Below, one piece after another: positions 13,354-64,000 of a DNA stretch of 64,000 nt. The stretch is from Siniperca chuatsi (taxonomy: Eukaryota; Chordata; Actinopteri; Centrarchiformes; Sinipercidae): NCBI RefSeq assembly GCF_020085105.1, contig NC_058056.1, forward strand, positions 14,721,929-14,785,928, read 5' to 3'. The translations under genes and the position numbers were made by a program. The notes under the pieces are model-generated. The model worked only from the letters and a program-made list of their open reading frames with translations. It was not told the DNA's origin and made no database searches. Position 1 is the stretch's first letter. Each line of letters starts with the position of its first letter.

Positions 13354-13358
13354 ATTGG
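13354..13358 (-). promoter_or_regulatory. six4: CCAAT box upstream of six4
   Basis: ATTGG on the plus strand, read as CCAAT in six4 orientation, about 200 bases before the six4 ATG. Spacing suits an NF-Y site. There is no clear TATA box nearby. Confidence 0.35.
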
Positions 13359-14084
13359 CCACCGAGGGCCCCATAAGGGAGGAGCAAGCGGGTTTCAGAC
13401 ACGAATGTTTGGTTTCCAGCTGTCAGTCATATAACTTACAGTATATTCCCGTAGCTCACCTGTGCAAGGTGAGTGCTTTCGGGATCGTGGGAACGGGATA
13501 TTCTTGATTGTCTGTATTGTCAGGAGCTGACTTAGCTTTATGTGGAAACATAAAAGCATTTATTATTCCCATCTAGACGTTTGGAAATCCAAGGGAAATA
13601 CTCCTGGGATTGTTTTTGACAATTTTTAATTGACTCACAAAACGTTAAATACAATTTGAGACTGAGACTGGATTTTTATACTTCACTCTAAAAGGCACTT
13701 TGCACATCCCTTTTTAGCTTATATTTCCAAAGCCATTTTCAGTTTTGATTATTATTACACTGTCAAATCCCAGCTCTGTTAGATCCAGCCCCTAAAAAGC
13801 AGCACTTTTACAGTGGGAACATTTTAAACTTTAAATAGCCTACAGTTCCATAATAGTTCAAGGACCTGATTGTGATTGAAATAAGGTTGGAATATGGCCA
13901 GTTTGTCTGTCACAAGGCACTCACACATTGGATCAAGTCACAACACAGCACATAATGATCCCAGTAAGCAATGTCAGATCAAATCCATATACATAAACAG
14001 AGAATATTTAGTAATGGCTTGAGAAACCAACATCTCTGCATGAATGCAAATTCAGACCATTTCCTCAGTGACATAAAGTATGTA

Positions 14085-14129
14085 TGAATCAGAATCAGAA
14101 ATACTTTATTGATCCCCGAGGGGAAACTC
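14085..14129 (-). mobile_element. LINE 3' end fragment
   Basis: Read on the minus strand the fragment contains GGGGATCAATAAAGTATTTC followed by TTCTGA repeats. This is a very common 3' tail of fish LINEs of the L2/CR1/Rex group. Only the tail is present, so it is a heavily 5'-truncated copy. Confidence 0.75.
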
Positions 14130-15143
14130 TTTGCTGAGATATTTCTGTATAGCTCTACGTTTTATTTTCCCCTTTCACGTTTATTAGACCCCTAAAGCCA
14201 TCTGTCATCCATAAATATAATTTGAAATAACAGCTATAAGATTTTAACAGCCTATCTTTAAAATAAGGATTAGTAATCCACTGTGGGCCACACATAAGTC
14301 TGTAAAAGCATATATTTGCCTTGCAGCATTATATTTATCCTGTCAAAACTTAACTTGAAAACTGAGAAATTGGCCATTTTTGTCTTTTGCAAATAATGAT
14401 TGTCAGTCTAATGTGGCACTGGAGTCTAACTTTGTGGGCCACCTTTTTATCTGATCAATTACTGACATTTATGCATAGTGAATAAATCAATATGCCACAT
14501 AGGTTAGGCCTGTGCTTTCAGTAATTGTGATAGAATATATGTTTTCAGAGCTATAGCCTTTGAAAAGACTGGATTTAAATGTAGACCAACCTGCCCTGAA
14601 GTTAGTGTTACTGTTTTATCACTATACTATTAGAATACACCTTTTCTGGCTTCATCATACATTGTTAATTCAGGATAATAGGCTAAATCACATGATATAT
14701 CCATCATCCTTGGTGAATCATTTCCCCAAACAGTTACACATTCAACAAGAAACTATATGATGTCAGAAGCCCTGGGGAACAACATCTGGGGAGGTTTTTT
14801 GGTTGAAATTATGTTTCATTAGATCATGGAATATATGGGAGTAATCTATAGGGTAGCACAGAGGAGACAGTGGAAACCTATAATCAAAACAGCCATTCAC
14901 ATTCTCTCTAAATACAACCTTTTTGTGGATAAGTGAAAATAAACCACTCAGCTTTTTTTTTTTACCTCAGAGCCCCTGGGACTCCTCAGGGACCCCTGGG
15001 GGTGTCAGCACCACAGCGTGACCACCACTGCTGTTGAGGTTATCATTAAATAGGAACTACTCTTATTAGTGGCGTTTCCAGTCGGACCGCACTCTGTGCA
15101 ACATAGCGGTTCGCCGCCTGGAAAGTGACAGGAGAGCTGCTAG

Positions 15144-48566
<33,423 letters not shown>

Positions 48567-48714
48567 CAGCCACTGGTTAGAAATGTGACTAAAAGGACTA
48601 TAAAAACCACACTGCTACCACCATGGAGAGGGCAGAAGCTGCTGCGGTGAATAGTGCTCTGACCTCTTGGTCAAGGTGTTTTTGTTTTTTTATATTTTGT
48701 TAATTTTATATTTA

Positions 48715-48720
48715 AATAAA
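48715..48720 (+). other. mnat1: mnat1 poly(A) signal
   Basis: AATAAA about 150 bases after the mnat1 stop codon. Confidence 0.75.
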
Positions 48721-48759
48721 TCACAATGAACACTGAGAATCTGTCCATTATTTTATAGA

Positions 48760-48765
48760 TTTATT
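48760..48765 (-). other. trmt5: trmt5 poly(A) signal candidate
   Basis: AATAAA on the minus strand, about 190 bases after the trmt5 stop codon. Confidence 0.6.
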
Positions 48766-48957
48766 TAAAAGTGAAACAACATATACAACGTATGATGCTA
48801 AGCTCTGAATAATAATACTTCTAATACATTCTGATTTCTTATGACAAGAATCAACATCTGTAATAAAAACATCAGTAAAACTCAATTTGTTAAAAAAAAA
48901 AAAATCTCAACTCAAATGTTTCCTTGCATTCCTTATAGTGCTGGGTCGATATGACGA

Positions 48958-51900
48958 TTACGTTGAATTTGTAGCTTCTTCACACTTCTGTCTCTTTGGC
49001 GCTGGTTCTGCTGAAGGCTCTGTGGATAAACAAGATCTGTTTAGAATTTAATAGTGTACAACTTTATTGTCCACCAAGCTGGAAAATAGTCTTTGGTTAT
49101 AGTCTATGGTTTTGTTGCCAAAGGCATACTAGAGTTTAGCCTCTAGAACAAGGGTTTATACTGTTTCCAAAGAGCTCCCAAGTGGTTCTGTGGCCTTCTA
49201 CTATAAATGACATTCATTTTCACATTTGAATGTTTGTTTTTTTTCCCCTGAAGTCATTATCAATTTATTACTAAATTCCTCACTGTTTTATTAATTAATT
49301 CTCACCTGTCTGTTCGTGATCACTGCTGAAGAGGACCTCTTTAGGGAGTGTGAATCTCACACACATCATATCTTTGTTGGGTGCTACATTCCGCACAAAA
49401 TGCACAGAACATCGGTTCTCCAGAGGGAACCCGAGGCTGCGGGAAGCCCTCTTCACCACATCCGTCTCAGGGTTTTCGTCTTTAGAGAAGCCGTAGCAGT
49501 GTACTGTGGGTAGGTTCTCATCACAGGGAGGCTCCTGGTGCAACAGGCCTCTGAATGCATCTAGGAACTCCAGAGCCAAGGCAGGCAGGTTCATCACTAC
49601 ATGAACACTGGCTTTTCCCTTCAGCAGCGCAGGCAGCTCCTGCTTCATGGGCCCCTGGATGAACGCTCTGCCATCCAGGTTAAAGGTTCTGACTTTGCTC
49701 TCCACCTTGTTGAGTTTGCCGTTGTGCTGTAGCCATCGGTAGGACTCGGGATTGAGATCATTGGCCAACACGCTGGCACCGGAGCGGGCAGCTGGTACAG
49801 CGAAGGGTCCAACGCCAGCAAACACATCAAACACAGTGTCACCACGTTTGATGAGTTGCACCACACGCTGGTGCTCTGTGCTCAGCCGGGGATTCCAGTA
49901 TACACGAGAAAAATCAAACTCGTATGTCACTCCGTTTTCTTTCACCTGCAGCACAGACAAAGAAAATTATATCAACCATCAGTCACTAATATGAATATAT
50001 TTGAGTACTAATTGAAAGTGCTATGTAAGTATGTGTGTATCATTAACATGAAATAATTGCACATTTGTGATTTAACCTACTTTGGCGACCATATTCTCCT
50101 CTCCAGCTAGCACCTCCATCTTGAAGTTGCGGTAAGTGGAGTCAATCATGTTTGTCTTATTGACCACACAGGTAATACCAGGGTTTTTGTCCATGATGAC
50201 TTGACCTACAATGGAAGCAGCCACGACGTTAGCAATGAATATGGCTTCCTAACTCTGAAATCTTTTCTTTGTTAAACCATGGTCCTTTAAGTTAGGTACT
50301 AATCAGAAAATAACACATTTATGGAAGAAAATAAAAATAAATCTTATACTTTACATGTAATATCTGTGTTTATACAGGTAATACAAGTAATAATAAAAAT
50401 ATGTAATACAGCTGCAGCTCTCTATATGTCAATTAGCTCATAGTGCAATTTATGTGCAATTGGACATCAAGAAGTTTTCTGAGGAAGCTGATAAAAAGTG
50501 TTTCAGCCCAAAACCGGGCTTGTTTGGTCATAAGGTCAAAACACTGTGCATTAGTTAAGTTACACTTAAATCTAATCAATTCAACTTTACATGACACTGC
50601 ATGCTAACATCTACTGAGACGTGTATTTTTCAAAGAAACAATTTTGAGAGTTTTGAATGATGTCACTTATTGCGGACACAGTAACAAACATCTGACTCAA
50701 ACGTATACAGACAGTTGAAAAATTAAAGAGAAGACCATACAGGTCACTAGGGGTCAGTATGAAAACAGGGCTGCACAATCGAAATATTATCGAAATCTCA
50801 ATATGGCCAAGCGCAATATCCAAATCGCAGAAGCTGCAATTTTTTGATAAAAGTCAAATGTGTGACAAACCAGCCTTATAATGACGTACTGTGGTGCTGC
50901 AGAGATGCCCTGGCCTACACATCTTTTTCTCCATATGGAAGAAAACATGTTTGACCGCAACAAATGTCACATCATCATGATTTTAAGTTTTTTCAGTGAA
51001 AATAAAAATTGTGATGCAAAAATTATCATTGCCGCTAATCGTGAATCATGTCACAATATCTGTCAAAATAACGCCATATGATTTTTTACCATATCGTGCA
51101 GCCCTATATGAAAATTAAGTGATTTATAAGCTATGGTCTTCACAGGCACCACATCTCAACCTGACTGAACACCTATGGGAGATTTTGGAGCAACGTGTTA
51201 GACACGTGTCACCATCATCAAAACACTATAAACACTATTTTTTGGAAGAATGATGTTCATCCCTCCACCAAACTTCCAGAGAGTTTTGGATCTATGACAA
51301 AGAGAACTGAAGCCAACCTTATGTTGGGGTTTCCTTTAATTTCTCCCGTCTATATGTTACTTTGTACTGAAATCCTTCTGTCCAAAATCTGCATCTCACC
51401 TATGAGGCTCTTGTATGGGAGCTGGTGGTCCCTCAGGTTCATGTGTGCGATGTGTCCCACCCGGCTGAACCCAGAGGTCACATCCTGACCCTGAGGGAGC
51501 ACAGCCTCCAGCACTTCTTCACTCTTCAGGTTGTGATAGGTGAGCCGCAGCTCGTAGTACTGCAGCTCCTCAGAGACACCAAATGACCTCAGAGCTTCAG
51601 CTTCAGCTTCACTGAAGGAGCTTGGCGAGGACACATTGTGAGGGTCCAACAGGACTAAACGAAAGTCACTACTCTCCTCTTTATCTTGTACCACTCTGGG
51701 CACACCTGGGCGCTGGATGGTCGACTTTTTCAGGCTCTTTACTACTTTATTTAAGACCCCAGTAGGCACCCGTAGAGCTGGGACAGTGACGGTCTGTGTG
51801 AAGGCCTCTTTATCCAGAGAGATCATACCACGGACCTCTGGAGGGGGCCGGTACAGTTTAGGCTCCATTATGGGCTTGACAGCAAAGCCAGAGCAAGCTG

Positions 51901-52132
51901 AGGCTGGCAGTGAGGCTGCAGAGCAGAGGCTCCGGGGCACAGCGGCGGCTTTTAGGCTTCTTTGAGTTTGTGTAGATGCAAAGACTCTGGAGAGGAGCCT
52001 GAAATTACAAAAAAGCTGCTGCTATGAAGCAGGAAAGTAAAAAAAGCACATCGTAACTGTGAACTGAGTGTTAGATTTAGTAATTATGTTGTTATTTTCG
52101 AGAAAATTCTCATTCAGAGCTCACCTCAACAT
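48958..52132 (-). CDS. trmt5: TRMT5, tRNA (guanine-37-N1)-methyltransferase, five exons
   Basis: Transfers methyl from S-adenosylmethionine to N1 of G37 next to the anticodon, preventing +1 frameshifting; the family works in mitochondria and nucleus. Minus-strand coding exons: 52132-52125, 51998-51400, 50205-50081, 49945-49306, 49019-48958. Phases agree throughout and give 477 aa (human 509). The N-terminus [19 protein letters not shown] is basic, lacks acidic residues and fits a mitochondrial presequence. Exon 2 holds the D1 region and [16 protein letters not shown] segment (here [19 protein letters not shown]). Exon 4 holds [10 protein letters not shown], the SAM-binding [10 protein letters not shown] (about 283-292), NDLNPES (306-312) and the NLP motif (363-365). 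The last exon encodes a basic tail with PKRQK. The first exon supplies only eight coding bases, so the start is less certain than the rest. Confidence 0.94.
50715..51350 (+). mobile_element. Tc1/mariner-like relic, interrupted by a hAT MITE
   Basis: The right part (about 51117-51350) matches, with decay, the end of a fish Tc1-like transposase gene in nucleotide order: CTCAACCTGACTGAACACCT, ATGGGAGATTTTGGAGCAAC, CACCATCATCAAAACACTA, TTTTGGAAGAATG and TTCATCCCTCCA. The ends look like inverted repeats: AAAAATTAAAGAGAAGACCA at the left, and CTTTAATTTC at the right preceded by CTTATGTTGGGGTTTC. Stops and frameshifts remove any function. Confidence 0.65.
50766..51106. mobile_element. Non-autonomous hAT MITE with intact 8-bp target duplication
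   Basis: The element begins CAGGGCTGCACAAT and ends, inverted, TAGGGCTGCACGATA. It is flanked on both sides by exactly TATGAAAA (50758-50765 and 51107-51114), the 8-bp duplication expected of hAT transposition. The 341-bp interior is AT-rich and non-coding. Confidence 0.88.
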
Positions 52133-52149
52133 TCTCCGTGCTCCGGCAT
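52126..52149 (-). other. Upstream ORF overlapping the trmt5 start
   Basis: An ATG 17 bases before the trmt5 ATG opens a seven-codon frame (MPEHGEC) in another frame. Its TGA stop lies inside the first codons of trmt5. Ribosomes starting here would have to reinitiate. Confidence 0.6.
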
Positions 52150-52464
52150 GCTTGAATTGCGTCGTCGGCGGTCGACCGGAGTCGACTGGTGATTGGTCAA
52201 ACGAGCGGAGAGTCGATTTCTGATTGGGCAGTCTCCTTTCTGACGTGTCAAATGCGACGGAAAAGAGGCTCACGTGACGCGAGTGATCAACAACAACAGT
52301 CAGCAGCTGACAAGTTGATAAGAGGAGAGTTTAAAAGTGATTTAAGAGAAGATGGTATCATAACGTCGGCTTTACGTCGTCACGCTAACTGGAGTGTGAA
52401 GTTTGACACCGAACTGTAGGAGTTTGTTTCTTGTAGTTGTGTTTTGAGTTTTCCAGAGTAGAAA
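52133..52464. promoter_or_regulatory. Bidirectional trmt5-slc38a6 promoter
   Basis: 332 bases separate the divergent start codons. The segment is CpG-rich, has no TATA box, and contains two inverted CCAAT boxes (ATTGG at 52192-52196 and 52223-52227) and the palindrome TCACGTGA (52270-52277), an E-box of the USF/MITF/TFEB type. It also has SalI-like GTCGAC repeats near 52171-52186. The same head-to-head arrangement exists in other vertebrates, as far as I know. Confidence 0.7.
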
Positions 52465-62887
<10,423 letters not shown>

Positions 62888-63245
62888 CCCCCTCTGGCCC
62901 CCTTTTCCCAAATTATGCACAAGAGCAAAGAAAGGGAAAAGCGTGCCACAGAAACCGAATACTGGACAAAGAGAGGGAACAGAGATGCTAATCAGCATCA
63001 CCTCAGGCATTTTATGGTATTTATGGTAAAACTGTTCTCAACACTAGACTAGTGGTTTTTTTCTGTACTTTCTAACTAACACATAGACCAAACTCAGCTC
63101 ATACGAGCTAAAACAAAACAAGAACTTTTCATGTTCATGTTTTTTAGGGGAAACGTTTTTGTTACAGCAGCTCACTATCACGTCAGTGCACACAGGAATA
63201 GAAGTACTAAGCAAAAAATATAATACACTATAACACAGGTCAGAA

Positions 63246-63251
63246 AATAAA
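63246..63251 (+). other. slc38a6: slc38a6 poly(A) signal candidate
   Basis: AATAAA about 360 bases after the stop, just before the inverted repeat. Confidence 0.45.
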
Positions 63252-63284
63252 TTAAGTACCAAGTGGGTATAAGTATAAAATTAA

Positions 63285-63378
63285 AATAAGTGTAAAGTAC
63301 AAAGTGGGTTTACCGGTTGATGATGATAATAATACAGGATAATCAACCGGTAAACCCACTTTGTACTTTACACTTATT
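63285..63378. repeat. Perfect 37-bp inverted repeat, 20-nt loop
   Basis: Arms 63285-63321 and 63342-63378 are exact reverse complements; the inner part reads GTGGGTTTACCGGTTGAT. The loop is AT-rich. No mismatch after 37 pairs indicates a recent origin or selection. An imperfect copy of part of the left arm (AAGTACCAAGTGGGTATAAG) lies just upstream at about 63254-63273. Confidence 0.93.
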
Positions 63379-64000
63379 ATAATTACACATCTTTTCCAGA
63401 CGCTGACTCCTAGACAATACGCAGGGCAATCTTTGTTTATTTAATCTGTCGGGAACAAACCAGCGAGGTTTACTTCCTTTTTAAGTTCATTTTATGTACT
63501 TTTTAAAAATGTTTTACTATCTGACAGCCTTTATATTGTTCTTTCTGGATGATCACGCACCTTATCTAAACCAGTCTACTAGTATCTGAAAAGGCTGTTG
63601 ACCAAGTCTGAAGTTTGTTTATGGCACATTTTCACAGTTTTACATGTACAATGATCTATGGCCAAGTGTTTTTATTTTTATTCAGTTTATTGTTTTTGGA
63701 TTTTTCTTTTAAAGGTGGGGTGTGCGATTCTAATCTGGACATTCAGCTTACTTTCTAGTTCACCAAGATGTGCTGTTGTTGTGATGTTTGCTATAGTAGA
63801 AGGAGAGTTGTGAGTATTGCTGTCTGGAGCTGGTGTGCTGCTCTGAGAAACTGTCTCCTCCTCTCTGGCTGTTAGCTTCGCAGCAGCAACTGTAGGGACA
63901 GTTTGCTAACCCACAGCCTAGCTAACGTTAGTTACATTACTTGCTGTGTTGTTGTTCGCTCCATATCATGGTATTTGACACGGTATTGGATTTCTTCAGA

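Larger units (their letters stand above)
48567..48957. other. mnat1-trmt5 tail-to-tail spacer
   Basis: 391 bases separate the two stop codons and must hold both 3' UTRs. Poly(A) signals of the two genes lie about 40 bases apart and face each other. An A run is at 48892-48903. Confidence 0.85.
50206..51399 (-). other. trmt5: trmt5 intron 2
   Basis: 1.2 kb, about half of it transposon: a Tc1-like relic (50715-51350) interrupted by a hAT MITE (50766-51106). The rest is AT-rich without features. Confidence 0.8.
62888..64000. other. slc38a6 3' flank
   Basis: Contains a candidate poly(A) signal, the perfect inverted repeat at 63285-63378, AT-rich DNA to about 63710 and a last 280 bases with the feel of an interspersed repeat (GCTAACGTTAG-type words). 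No gene is visible. Confidence 0.6.

Noticed and set aside
13371..13378. CCATAAGG upstream of six4 as a possible SRF CArG box
   Set aside because: A CArG box needs six A/T bases between CC and GG; only four are present.

Overview
The window is vertebrate nuclear DNA, almost certainly from a ray-finned fish (probably a percomorph). The evidence is the gene content, compact GT-AG introns, many CA/GT microsatellites, fish-type LINE tails ending in TTCTGA repeats, and short non-autonomous hAT and Tc1-like elements. The gene order is six1 (-), six4 (-), mnat1 (+), trmt5 (-), slc38a6 (+). To my knowledge this matches the conserved vertebrate block that lies at 14q23 in human. No prokaryotic, viral or CRISPR-type system is visible. 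I cannot name the species, nor decide between the a and b teleost paralogues of six1 and six4.

Layout. 1-329 is the 5' end of six1 (the first 109 codons plus two bases), cut by the window edge. 330-8424 is non-coding six1-six4 spacer with a compound microsatellite, a perfect 16-bp stem-loop, a CpG-rich open frame of unknown nature and an E-box palindrome. 8425-13151 is complete six4 in three coding exons (681 aa). 13152-15191 is the divergent spacer to mnat1. 15192-48566 is mnat1 in eight conserved exons (311 aa) plus one possible in-phase proline-rich cassette exon. Its large introns hold a LINE with a single stop in its reverse-transcriptase frame, LINE 3' ends, foldback and hAT-type MITEs, and stretches that look like conserved non-coding DNA. 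48958-52132 is trmt5 in five coding exons (477 aa), tail-to-tail with mnat1; its intron 2 contains a Tc1-like relic that was itself hit by a hAT MITE. 52465-62887 is slc38a6 in sixteen coding exons (457 aa), sharing a short bidirectional promoter with trmt5. 62888-64000 is 3' flank with a perfect 37-bp inverted repeat.

How the genes relate. six1 and six4 encode homeodomain regulators of muscle, placode, ear and kidney development. mnat1 (CDK-activating kinase and TFIIH), trmt5 (tRNA m1G37 methyltransferase) and slc38a6 (amino-acid transporter) are housekeeping-type genes with no obvious functional link to SIX. A reasonable inference is that they are bystanders of a SIX regulatory block whose enhancers sit in their introns. 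Exon boundaries were read by hand from splice signals, reading-frame continuity and remembered vertebrate family sequences. All five genes close in frame, and the four complete ones come out near the usual family length.
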